A program made the translations under genes and the position numbers. DNA of 64,000 bases from Panagrolaimus kolymaensis (Eukaryota > Nematoda > Chromadorea > Rhabditida > Panagrolaimidae): contig JAJQJQ010000020.1 in assembly GCA_028622995.1 (NCBI GenBank), positions 1,922,001 to 1,986,000 of the forward strand, in the 5' to 3' direction. Numbering within the stretch: position 1 is the first letter of the stretch; each line of letters begins with the position of its first letter. Under the pieces are notes generated by a model. That model was not told where the DNA came from and ran no database searches. It worked only from the letters and a program-made list of their open reading frames with translations. Positions 30,323-46,797 of this stretch are shown one piece after another.

Positions 30323-32027
30323 ATGGATAAGCATAAGTTATTATATCCTCCTATTCCTGTTAGTGATGATAAGAAGAAGAATTTGGTTTTATGGGTAATC
30401 GCGGCTGTAAATGGTAATGGTCTTGATCTGTGTTATCTCAATGATGAATTTAAAAGTAAACCTGAAACCTCATTTTTGTCTGTTCCGAATATTGTTCCAT
30501 TTTTCAATGATTCCAAAAACTTTGAATGTGTAAAAGCTGTGTTTTCGAAAGTAGTTGAAAATGAAGAACCTGGTTTTCCACTCAATATGTCGTTTCGTTT
30601 TATGATCGCGGAAGCATTAAGAAAGTTCAAAGTTCCATTCTATTTCATCAACCATCTTTATAACTTCGTAATTTGTAATTTGGTTGAAGCGAATATTTCT
30701 TCAAAATCTAATGACGTCATCTTGAGCCTTGCCGTTAATGGCTATTTTACTGTAGCTACACATCTTTGCTATTCAAATGATGGATATGTTTTTGTTAGTA
30801 ACAAAGGAGTTTGTTGCCTAAATCAAAGTGCAATTGAATTAAGAAACGAAATTCTTGGAAGCTGTGATCCTAAGCATATTATTGTTCATGTTCAACCTGA
30901 TTTTATTAGTTCTTTAACAATGACACGCCTTCGAAATTCCGTCTTTCCATCAAAACATGTCATGATCGTGGATATGAAAGAAGAAAGTTTTGTTCCACTT
31001 ACAAAAGAATTGTTCAAGAAAATGGTTGATCTATCGTTCAATAAGTTCCATGTTATTCCTGTATGCTGTGATGAATTTTTTGTTACAAATGGAAAAAATC
31101 ATCGAGATGCTGTCATTCGTGTTGTTGAAATGGAAAAGGTGCCTTGTGAAAAATCTAAAATTCTTGGGAAGTTTCAAAAACCATATTATGTAAGTTTTAA
31201 ATATTTTCATTGTATTTTTAAATACATTGTGTTTTAGATTAGTCACTTGAAACTTAATGGCAAAATATATGAATCTGTTGGTAAAGTTGAACCATTGAAA
31301 GGAAAAGGTCATCGAATCAAGCTTTCTTTGATCGTGGATGAAAATGGTTTACCATTCCTTTATCAAGACTATGTTATGATTCCTGAAATTTAAGCATTAC
31401 CAAAGAAACTTACTTCTAAATCTGATTTGGATGCTCCTGTCATCGGCTTTTTCGACAACTCTTCCATCATTTGTGTTCGAGATGAAAATGGATATGAATT
31501 TTTGAAATCTTGGAATGGTATGTTTTTACTTCACTGTAATGTTAATAATTTTTATTTTTAGGTAAATATGGAAATGATTTATTCCTTAGTTTTCAAAAAG
31601 AAAAGCCAGAACTCGTTATTGATATCAAAAAGGTTAAAGTTAAAGTCCCTTTCACGGTTTATGGTATGTCAAAATTTTTATCGACGGCAATTAATTGTTG
31701 TTTTCAGATATTTTGAAAGTCCTTTCAATGCATTTTGACGATATCAAACTTGATCCTGATTGGGAATTCAAAATTACCAAGAACGCTGAAAAGAAACTTG
31801 TGCTCGAATTTGATACTATTGATGGAAAACGCAAAGCTGTTGCATCATTTTTGATGGGTCTGATTCTCAAGGAACATGTTAAAGCAATCAAAGATGAAAC
31901 TGGAAAGAAGCCAAATAAACTTGGATTTTGTATCTTCGATGATCTCAATGCTGATGAAAGAAAAAGAGCTGAAAATGGAATTGGCGAAGCTTGCAAGCTT
32001 ATGAAGATTGAAAGCCATTTTGTTTAA
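30323..32027 (+). pseudogene. Degenerate Hsp70-derived protein 2 (nonsense codon)
   Basis: Paralog of the gene at 14900 with the same four-exon layout: 30323-31189, about 31239-31517, 31562-31662 and 31708-32027. The N-terminus MDKHKLLYPPIPVSDDKKK and the final block LNADERKRAENGIGEACKLMKIESHFV are nearly identical, while the central part differs strongly, so ends are more conserved than the middle. The first exon is fully open here (304 residues), which shows that the other copy's break is a lesion. Exon 2 keeps the Hsp70 beta-strand motif with a more canonical DENGLPFL. In that exon GAA of copy 1 has become TAA (near 31390, in PEI-stop-ALPKKL), truncating the protein before the second ATPase-like lobe. 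Either a recent pseudogene or a gene making only the first half. Confidence 0.65.
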
Positions 32028-32659
32028 TTTTGTCAATCTTTTGTTTTTTGTTGTTGTTATATTATTAAATATTTAAAAAAGGATACATAGGAAAAGTGAA
32101 CTTCATTGTCTTATATTGCTTTCTGTCGTGAATTTTACTGAGCACAGCCCCAAGATATGTATGCTACCGCAATACTTCGCATGAAAAACAGATTAGCGAA
32201 GGGACTGCTTTCTAAACAAAGTGTACGTGTTCATTAATTTTGGGCATACTTATATTCTTAATAATATTTGGAAACATAGTACTAATTACATAAATGTTTC
32301 ATTGTATGTATATTTTCGTAATTTCAGATGCTTTATGCAAACGCATTTCATCGTTTTTTTTTTACCAAAATCCCAAGCTCTAAAATTTTCCACATGCTTT
32401 GTTTTTCATTTTTGACCAACCCTAACTTGTTGCTTTTTTTTTTGTTTTCTTTGTTTAGCATCAACCCAGCAAGCACCTAACAATTCGGTCCAAAGGGAAA
32501 TGAAAGAAAAATGGGAGGAGATGGATGAAGTCAATACTTTTGGCCGCTTTCCAGTTATGCGGCAGCAGTAAGAAGTGGTCGATTGGTAGCGGCCTTGCTT
32601 TATTTTATAAGTGCTTTTAGAATTAAAAGTTTTTGCCATAAAAAATTGAAAATAAATTT
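32028..32659. other. Intergenic spacer
   Basis: No gene recognised. Polyadenylation region of Hsp70-like 2 followed by AT-rich DNA; a slightly GC-richer part at 32450-32600 carries no motif on either strand. Confidence 0.4.
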
Positions 32660-34899
32660 ATGCCTAAATCATCTTTTATATATTTATTTTATGTTCCAAG
32701 TTTGGACAAGGTTACAGTGGCAAGAGTGGAAGAACCTAATGATGGAAGATATTCAATTTTGAGTCAAGAAGAGTTAGACATTCTACCTCCAATTTATCGA
32801 AATGCTGTTATAAAACTATCGAAACTTTTGTTTAAAACAAATGAAATAAAAGTTCAAAGGGAATTATTTGAATCTTTCACGAACAAATTTACGACGCATG
32901 TAAAAATTTTGAGAAAATGGAAAGAGTAAGTTTAAATTTTAAAAGTTTTATTTTTGCATTTTTAGCATTTTTTAGACTCGAAGGAAGAAATATTTATCCT
33001 AGAAGTTTGCTAGAAGAAATTGAATCTTATATCAACGTAATAGCAACCCAGCATCTTTATGATGAAACATTTTTTAATTTTTCCTTTAGCAAAACCGATG
33101 AGGTAATGGATATTTTATTTTTTCTGAGCCAAATATTTTTAATAAACTATTTTTAGTTTCCAGTTCTGAATAAAGTTTTAACGCATTTCATATTTGACGA
33201 GAAATTTAAATCAGATGTGGATGAATTTATACACATGAATAGAAATATCAAAGAATCTTTAACATTTCCACATTATCAATTAAATGAATTTTGGAAATTT
33301 TATTTGTTGCATTCGTGTAAGTCAAAAAAATTTGTGGTCAGAGTTTCGTCCCGAAATCTTCTAAAAGTTTTTTTCCGGTGAAAACTATTAGTAGACGAAG
33401 ATTTATGCATTTTTTAATAGACATATGAATTTTAGTGAGTCCTATAACCCCTGAATTAAGAAAACAGCATGAGCGAGCAGTGGAGTTGGAAGAAGATAGG
33501 ATTTCTATTTTAAAACATGATAAAGAACAATACATAAAATTTTTATTTGAAAGCGGCGGCGATCATGAATTTATTGTTCAAAATATTGAAGTCAAACTCG
33601 GAAATTATCCATATCGAAAAAGTTATTGGAAACAATATATTGGTTATTTAGAAAAATCTGATCCAAAAGTAAGCTTCTTTTTTATGCAAAAATTTGAATC
33701 AAATAAAATTAAAATTCATTAAGGCTATGTTGAATGTTTATTCACGATATTGCCGGTTTTTTGTTAATGATTGGAAAATGAGAGAATCATATCGAATTCA
33801 AATAAAGAGACTCAATAAAAAGGGTTTCAATGTGAAACAATATATCAATGATTATAAATTGCTTTTAATGGATTTTCCCATCTCAGCATCATACACTTTG
33901 ATATTTCACCAATTAATCAAAAATTTAATTGCTTCTAATTGTATTTCAATTTATCGAAATTTTAAAAGTTTAAAACCCATATTAAAAGCTACTTTCCAAT
34001 TACCTAAACCAAAATCGAAACAAATTCACTCAAATTTTCGAGGATTTGAACCACATTTTCTTGAATATTTAGTTAAAAATGCAAATTACAAACTTTTATA
34101 TAAATTTTATTCTATTTCTCGATGGTTTTATAATCGAAGAAAAGTTCCATTGTGTCATAGACTATGCATTTGTGATACACGAAAAACTATCTCAGCTGAA
34201 TGGTCATTATTTGTGACACCAGAAAATCTCCAAATCGAAGGATTAAAAAATATTTATGTTACAAATGCTTTGATTGTAATATCCAAAGATCCATTAGCTT
34301 TATCAAAAATGATACAAAAAATTTATAAATTTGATCCATGGTTTATTAAAATTGAAGATCAAATTTTAACTTATGATGAATATTGTTTTATTATGGCTGA
34401 AGGAAATGTAAGAAAAATATGGTTGGATAATGTTATAGTTACTGGGACGAATGGTGAACAATTGCCCGTGGAATGTTTGATTGAAAAATTACCTAACGCT
34501 CAAGCTATTGGGTAAGCTCTGCCTGAATTGGTAAATTTAAATAAAAGTTTATTTTATTTATAGATTTGAGCGAAACACTTTAATCAAACCAGACACATCC
34601 GAAAAATTAGGCTACATTCAACTTAAAACCAAAATAGATCGCTTTGATCTTTATGGAGTCGATGAGAATTTTGATGCTCAAGGATTTTCAGAATTTATTC
34701 GAGTGAGTTTCTTCTGTGCTTACTAAAAAAAGTTGGACATAATGATTTTTAGAGAAATGGTAATTCAACTTCCAAATTTATCCTTCATTTTAAACGAGAA
34801 ATCACAGCACACCATAAATTAATGTTTAAAAGAACTTTACGAGTTATCATGAGAACATGGCTGCCACGATTCACTTTACCCCAACTAACTATTTATTAA
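32660..34899 (+). CDS. HAT-repeat/F-box-like chimeric protein 1
   Basis: Uncharacterised. Exons about 32660-32926, 32975-33101, 33157-33315, 33435-33668, 33724-34512, 34563-34702 and 34752-34899, with short introns, giving roughly 600 residues. The N-terminal third has alternating Trp/Tyr helices of the HAT (half-a-TPR) type, best seen in SYWKQYIGYLEKSDPK then MLNVYSRYCRFFVNDWKMRESY, resembling PRP39-like U1 snRNP factors. The C-terminal half begins HFLEYLVKNANYKLLYKFYSIS, the F-box-like opening of a large panagrolaimid nematode family, and continues with NIYVTNALIVIS, KIYKFDPWFIKIEDQILTYDEY and PVECLIEKLPNAQAIGF. First exon and start are uncertain. If the C-terminus is an F-box it would recruit a SKP1-CUL1 ligase; this is inference. 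A paralog follows immediately. Confidence 0.7.
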
Positions 34900-35664
34900 A
34901 ACTACGGTTACCTAATTGCATTTATTTCAGGGTTATTTGTGTTTTGTTGAATTTTAATAAAGATATAAATAAAAGATGGTTCACTTGAGAAAAAAAACTG
35001 AAGAACAAAGGCTTTGTAACAAAGCAACAAAAATATAAAAGTTTAGAAATTTCACAAAAAGTTTGTACATGAGCAATTTTTCTAAATTGCGAAATTGATG
35101 ATATCATGCTAAGAAAATCCACCTTTCAAAACAATAACAGTATGCTGTTGCTCAAAAAAATATTTTGCATTTCATGATTGAATTAAAAAAACCTTTCTTG
35201 TCAAAATTTACTCACGCTACATAACATTTTTGCTATTTTTGAATCACCATTTTCTATTTTTAGTTTATTTTTGCTGCTCTCTTGCTGACCATTACCTCAT
35301 TCTTTAATATTTACGTCGCAAGTCCAACTGCGGCACACCACCAACAAGAAAAAAGCGAAAGAGAGAAAACCCATCTTCTTCTTTTTTTTGTGGAGATGAC
35401 GTCAAATGTTTCTCTGCGTCAAACAATTTTTCTTCTTCTTCTTTGCTTGCTTACATTTTTCCCCTCTCTTTCTGGCAATTGCTTTTCGTTCTCTTTATTT
35501 TTAACTGCCGCCACGAAATAAAATAAAAAACAAATCCAAATTTCAAAATACTTTTTCTCCATTATTTTTTTAAGGGAAAAAATCTTTCATGGAAAGAATA
35601 ATAATTTTTTCAAGAAATTTTAATAAGTTAGTAAATATTCTTTAATTTATTTTCTCCTTGATTT
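34900..35664. other. Spacer between the two HAT/F-box-like paralogs
   Basis: AT-rich, with a pyrimidine-rich TTCTTCTT stretch near 35360-35470. No gene recognised. The true first exon of the downstream paralog may lie in its last 100 bases. Confidence 0.4.
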
Positions 35665-37887
35665 ATGAATTATATAGCTGAAGCCGCCAATCCAAACCTA
35701 ATAATTTCTGCAAACACTCATTATTTATTGCCACAAGCTTATCAAAATGCTGTTACAAAACTTTCAATACTTCTTTCAAAAACTTCCGATATTAAAGTTC
35801 AAAGAGAATTATTTGAATCGTTTGCAAAGAAATTTACTCTTCATCCTGAAATTTTGAGAGCTTGGAAAAAGTTTGTTATTTATTTCTAAGAGTTTTTTTG
35901 GTGCAAAAAAAATCAACAAACTTATTTTTTTGTTTGTAAAAATCAATAAGTTCTTTTTAGGCTTGAAACTCGAGGAATACATTTGTGGGAAATTGAAAAG
36001 TTAGAAGAAAGAGAAACGTATGTAAACATTATTGCATCCGATCATCTCATAGATGATACATTTTTAAATTTTTCTTTTTCTAAACCGAATCAGGTAACTA
36101 ACTCATTAAATTTTATAATAAGCAAGCATAAATAAATATATGAAATCTTTTTAGTTTCCAGTATTAAACAAAGTTTTAATTATTTATCGATTTAATGAAA
36201 CATTTCTTGAGCATGATGCTGATAGATTTTTGGATTTAATTAAAAACATTAAAGAAGCTTTAACATTTCCAAATCCACATTTAAAATTATTTTGGAATTT
36301 TTATCAAAAACATTCATGTAAGGACGAGTATAGATTTTTTTTAAATAAACTTATTTTTTTAGTAAATAAAATAACGGATGATTTGGAAACAAATTATAAT
36401 CAAGCAAAAATTCTATGGAATAAAATAGTGAATGTTGATCGAAATACTCAAAAATGGATTGAATGTTTGAAAAAAACTCACGATCATGAATATGTAATTC
36501 AAAATCTTGAAGCTCAATTAGGAAGAAATCCATTTAATAAAACCGTTTGGAATGGTTATATTAATTATTTAAAATATGTTGATCCGAAGGTGAGCTACAT
36601 ATTTATTTTTGACGTTATGAATCTTAAAAAAATAGTTTTCCAGTTTATGCTGAATGTTTATTCCCGATATTGTCATTTCTTTGTTGATGATTGGGAAATG
36701 AGAGAAAATTATTATCGTGAAATAAAAAGGCTTCAACGAAAAGGCGAAGATGTCTTTCATTGGATCGATGATTATAAAACGTTGAAATTAGATTTTCGTT
36801 TGGTGATTCCAGGAAAGTATTTATTTAATCGATTCTTGAATAATTTGTGCGACATTTTTATGGAAAGTATTGAAAATTGTTTTAAATCGTTTAAAACTGA
36901 ACAACGAATATATAAACAATTGCCAATAACTGTTGTTGTTGAACCATTCACTTCTGAATTTATACCATATCAAACAACAACTCCAAGTTTTCGACTTCCA
37001 ATATTTGAATATATTGCAAAAAATGCAAATAAAAAACTTATAACTAAACTTTGCTCAATTTCAAAATGGTTTGGATATCGAATTCTTTTATGTCATAGAC
37101 TCAGTATCACTGATTCCCGAAATACTCGAGTCTCAGAAGCATCAATTTTATTTTCTCAAAATAATTCCAACAGCAACAGCAACAGCAACCATTCGAAATT
37201 AAAAAATATTTTTGTTACTAATGCTTTAATTGTGACATCAAATTATAATTTATTTGCTTTATCAAAAATTATGCATAAACTTATTCGATGTGATCCATTA
37301 TTTATTGATATTCAAAACCAAATAATTACTTATAACGAATATTGTTTTATTACAGCCGATGGAAATGTAGTTGATTTTTGTTTTAATTATGTTTCAGTTT
37401 TAAATGAAAATGGTGAAGGCATTCCAGTGGATTATTTAATTGAAAAAATACCATATGCAAAGTTTATAAAGTAAGCCATTAACTAAGATACTATATTACG
37501 ATAAAATACTTTCTGAAATAAAAGTTTGTAAAAGAATGCCTCGTTTTTTAGATTCGGGCCTGGCACCATAATCGATAGATCAAGCAGATTAGGAGATTTT
37601 AAATCAAAAACTATAATCAAAAAATTTGAATTACATGGATTGGATGAAACTTTTGATGTTTTTGGATTTTCATTATTTATAAAAGTTTGTCGTCTCTCCC
37701 AGTTTTTAAAAAACCTTTAAAACCTCAGCATTTATTTTAGGGAAATACATTACCAAACACAAATTTATCACTTCATTATAAAGATGATGTGGAAGCAACA
37801 GTAAAAGCCGACTTTCGATGTCAACTATTTTTTATAACCGAATCATGGATACCGAGATTTGTTACTCATAATTTAAATATTGTTTAG
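35665..37887 (+). CDS. HAT-repeat/F-box-like chimeric protein 2
   Basis: Tandem paralog of the preceding gene, same architecture and exon order: about 35665-35870, 35961-36093, 36154-36588, 36644-37471, 37551-37687 and 37741-37887. Shared anchors are KVQRELFESF, FPVLNKVL, TVWNGYINYLKYVDPK-FMLNVYSRYCHFFVDDWEMRENY (HAT-like helices) and IFEYIAKNANKKLITKLCSISKWF (F-box-like), then IFVTNALIVTS, LIRCDPLFIDIQNQIITYNEY and PVDYLIEKIPYAKFI. Copy 2 lacks the intron that copy 1 has near 33316-33434, and it has an Asn-Ser repeat (37169-37190) encoded by a CAACAG-like microsatellite. Open throughout. The start Met at 35665 is not certain. Function unknown. Confidence 0.7.
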
Positions 37888-38895
37888 TTTATCAACAACA
37901 AACATTTATAATATTGGTTAATTTTAAAATAACAAACTACCATTTTTTCTATCGAGGCAAGCTTTATTAAAAAAAAGTACACAAATAAAAATTCCACAAG
38001 CTTTGTCAATTTTTTTCATAATTCATAACTATGGTTTATAATAATAAACAGAAATAAAAGGCTCACTCCCAAGTGCAGATATTATTTAATCAATTAATTA
38101 AAGCTTTTCTCGTTTGTTTTCCTATTGTTGATTAATTTTTTGCTTTGATTTTTTTTCTTCATCTTTCATAATATTTTTAAGCTAGCTCTCCACCACTTAC
38201 TTCGAATTCTTGATCTCATTGAAAAAGGGTAGTGTACTAACTTAAACCATATATGACTCATAATAAAAAAATCTTTCAAAGTGCTTTATTGAAGAAAAAA
38301 AAACTAAACTTTTTCTTCTTCCATTTTTTACGCGTTTTTTTTTGCTTGCATGCATGCAAGTTGCAAAATATTAACCCGCTTGAGTTATCCTCGCTCCCCT
38401 TTTTTTCTTCATTCTTTTGCTTTTGCGTTTGTGTTCGACTCACTTTCTTTTTTTTATTTTCGTCATATTTTTTTATTTCAACTGTTGGTGATTCAGCTTA
38501 TTTTAAACTCGTCATTTTTTTATTATCATTGTCCCCTTTTTATGCAATGCTGCTTTATCTTCATTTAGTTTCATTGAATGATTTCCATAGTTTTTCCATT
38601 CACCACTGTCATATATTTCAATCGATTCTTTCAAAACAAAACAAAAACTTTGAATAATATTGAAGGCTTTTAGCCATTTGTCGCGTGGTATTATTGTCTA
38701 TCAATATTTACCACTATCGATTAGAGGTTAATTATGTAAACAATTTATTAAGATTAGCCTCATCTTTGATAATTTGCAATACTATAGTTTTTTGAGTAAA
38801 TTAAGCTTCAGAGTGTGCTTTGATTTTCTTCGCGTTTTTGTTTATTATTAAGAATATATGAAATATGTCTAATCTTACAAATTTTAGCTCTTCCA
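37888..38895. other. Spacer and promoter region upstream of vps-4
   Basis: T-rich DNA without a recognisable gene. An acceptor-like TTTTAG ends at 38887, eight bases before the vps-4 ATG, which fits a nematode spliced-leader acceptor. ORFs at 38250-38650 are Phe/Leu-rich translations of T runs. Confidence 0.45.
38882..38895 (+). promoter_or_regulatory. Putative spliced-leader acceptor of vps-4
   Basis: ATTTTAG followed by CTCTTCCA and then the start codon. No upstream coding exon is needed for the protein, so a splice acceptor this close to the ATG is best explained by trans-splicing, which is common in nematodes. This is inference from position only. Confidence 0.45.
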
Positions 38896-43601
<4,706 letters not shown>

Positions 43602-44345
43602 TGTTCATCATCTTTTATCTGAAAAAAACTTTTGTACTTGTATTCATTTTCCCTGTTTGAATTTTGTCTTTTCTGTAGATTTTTGATACTTGCTTAACTT
43701 AATCCTTTGGTATTTTCTTCTTCTAACTTTCATACTCTTCTTTTTTTACTGTATATCTATGATTAAATTTATTTACGTTGTATAAAAAATACATTATTTT
43801 GGTTTAAAAATTGTCGATTTGATTTTATATCCCCCTTTTTAAGTATAAAGCTTCCATTCTGACGTCAATCCTTGTGGCAAAAATTCAGACATTGGTCTCA
43901 TTTTCAGTTGTTACTATGCTGCACCCTCAAATGAAGCAATGGAAAAGAAAGAAAACATTCACTTGCCTCAAGTCATGCTTCAAAAATTTTACCACAGTAA
44001 AAAATCGATTCGACACAACGAAGAAGAAATAAAAGAGCTCCGCCTGAAAAAAAATAAGCTGAGCGGCTGACTGCCATCCGTTGCAGCTTCCTCTTCCCTC
44101 CTCCTCTTCCACATAACTACTCTTGCCAGCCTGCCTGTCTCTTTGGTCGCTAAAGGCATTCTCCTCTCAATTCCTGCGCATAATTTTTTTTAACTGTTGT
44201 TGCTTTTCTTCTTCTTCCTCACTCTCTTCTCTTCCCTATTTCCTCCTTCCTTTACTCAACACTCACAACTGAGTAAAGAATAATAAAAAGAAGAAGTAAA
44301 AATTCTTCGAGAAATGTAAAGAAAAGATAACTAAAAGACTAAAAT
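43602..44345. other. Spacer between vps-4 and the LDLa gene
   Basis: vps-4 3' untranslated region, then a pyrimidine-rich CTCTTCCTCC region (44090-44240) typical of nematode promoters. No coding feature seen. Confidence 0.4.
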
Positions 44346-46443
44346 ATGCCATCATCATCATTACTACGTGTTTCATCAAAACCTAAAAATTTATTTTTAT
44401 TTTTATCAGTGCCGCCGCCATCGCAGCATAAATCGTTAGCAACATCATCATCGCCTTCAATGCTTAAAAAACATAATCTTTCATTAAAATATTTTATTAA
44501 TTTTATTTTACTTTTATTTATTTTGACGATATCTTTTCCTTTAACAGTGAATGGACAAGATTTATATGGAGCTCAATATGCAAATAATCGAGCACCTGAT
44601 GAAGTTCGACAACGTTCACGATCTTCTATGATTGGAGCTGGATTTGATGATCAACCACTACAACAACAACAACCTGAAATGGGTGGTGGTGATGATGTGG
44701 TTGTTGATGGTTCACGTCAAGGCTGTCAAGGACCTTGGCAGTGGCAGTGTGATAGTGGACATTGTATTGCACAATACGACCTTTGTGATGGCATAACACA
44801 GTGTCCAGATGATTCAGATGAAAAAAATTGTCGTGGAAGGTATGCGTTTATTATTAAATTTTTAAAAGTTATTCGAATTTTTTTTTGTTTCATCCATTTG
44901 AGTTGAACAGATTCCATTGACGTTGAAGCTTTTGGTTTTTCGCAAATCTTTTTCATCGAGTGAATTTATTTCACAGAGTTTGCCTTTTTTATTATTATTA
45001 GTTTTCTTGAGTATCATTCCCCAAGTTAGTTATCAACGTTAACCTCTTTACCGTGAGAATATTTTTACCTCCCTCAATATTTCCTCATTCCCTCTCACGT
45101 ATGCACAAATATTATACTCGCCTACCTTTTTTTTTTACTGTATCAAACAAAATTTATTAAACAACAAAGCCTTTTTTAATATTATTTTGAAAAATATAAA
45201 AAAAGCAATTAGGCTACACTCGAATAATCTTCTACTTTTTATGCTTATTTTTATGAATTTTGTCATAATAATAGTAGCTCATTGATTGTGACTTAAAAGA
45301 AGCAAGCTAGCAAAAAAAAACTATGCCATTAAAAGTAAGAGATTTAGTTGGGTCGTTGTTTTTATGTAAATGTGAAGTTTTAAATTTCAATATGCTCGTA
45401 AAAAAGAAAACTCAAACTTCCGTTAAAAATTATTAAAGCTTGTTGTGTGGCAAAGCAAGAGAGTATCTTTTTAGTTTTTTTTGTTAATTATCAAATAACA
45501 AAATATTGCAACAACTTTATTATTAGAATCATTTTACAACTTCAACATACAAAGTTTTTTTTTTGCAAAAAGGATAAATAAGAAGCATCAGTACTTTATT
45601 TTTTTAACTAAAAACAAGCGAGTCTAAAATCATGAATCATTGAGAAGCTTTTCGAAAAAATTGAGGGGTTTTTTATTCTCGCATGTCAGTCAAAATAATG
45701 GCTTTTGTTTTTTTTTTTTTGTGAAAGAGGCATCATAAAAACGTCAGCTTTATGAAGCAAAAACTCTTTCCAAAAATAGGAATACATAAAAAATGGAAAG
45801 CTTTACCTTTAAATGATTATTATTCTATGGTTTTTTGTTTTTCTCACGCATGTCTTGGGTACTGTGCCAAAAATTTTGTTTGTTTCTTTGAACTTTACAT
45901 AATTGACTGACTAAAAACCAAATATTTTTATTTTATTTTTTGTAATGCTTTCTTTAACCAGTTAATTGATTACTCTTTTACTGCAATAGAGAAAAATTCC
46001 TTAGGGATTGTTTGTTTGCTTTTTATAGTAATAAAGTTCAAAGATCTTTTTTATATAGGTTCAAAATTTTTAAACCATGCTTCAAAGAATATGTATCTCT
46101 AAATCAAATATCCACCTAAAATTTCCATTTCAGGTTTGGTCCATCCCAGCACATAAATAGCTTTCGTCAACCCGATGCAGAACCTAAACACCCTGCAGCT
46201 GCTAAACCAGCAACCACTCATCCACCAACAACGACCTCCTCACCAGACTCAAAAGATAATGGTTCCTTGTTACTTCCATTAAAGCTTGTATTTGCTGGAG
46301 CAGCAGCATTTATTTTAGTTGCTGGTTTAGCTCATGTATTTGTAAAACGACGACAACTTCAAGCATCAGTACGAAATTATCGTAAAGGTGACAGATTAAT
46401 CGACGATGAAGATGATTTACTTATTTCACAAATGTACAGCTAA
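44346..46443 (+). CDS. LDL-receptor class A domain type I membrane protein
   Basis: Two exons, 44346-44839 and 46134-46443, around a 1.29-kb intron; the join is in frame and gives 267 residues. A hydrophobic segment ([20 protein letters not shown]) acts as a signal peptide if translation starts at the internal Met at 44460 ([10 protein letters not shown]), which I favour over 44346. The ectodomain has one LDLa module, [34 protein letters not shown], with all six cysteines and the calcium-binding [15 protein letters not shown] acidic cluster. After a Pro/Thr-rich stalk ([11 protein letters not shown]) comes one transmembrane helix ([20 protein letters not shown]) and a short basic then acidic tail ([13 protein letters not shown]). 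The tail LLISQMYS could hold a sorting signal. Ligand unknown. Confidence 0.85.
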
Positions 46444-46797
46444 AAAAGTTTATGACAAAATAAAAAAAGAAAAGCAACGCAACACACCGGTTTTTTAACA
46501 TTTCCCTTTTTTGTTACCTTCCTTTCTATTCTGTTTCTCACATGTTCCTATTTGTTTTTTATAAGGTTTATTTATATACTGTTTTTATTAAAATAAACAT
46601 TTATACAATTAGAAATAAATCAAGAAAGCAAATACACAAGAATAAACTTAATAATAAAAGCAAATATGTATATAATATTTGGAAAACAGCCAAACCCCAT
46701 AAATAAAAATCAATTAGAATCACAAGAGTTGAATGGCTGTGATGATGATTGTTTTGTTCAGCATTAAATTAAAAATCGTGGATTCCCTTATAACCTA

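Noticed and set aside
38253..38657. 134-codon ORF before vps-4
   Set aside because: Phe/Leu-rich translation of T-rich intergenic DNA with no domain or conserved pattern.
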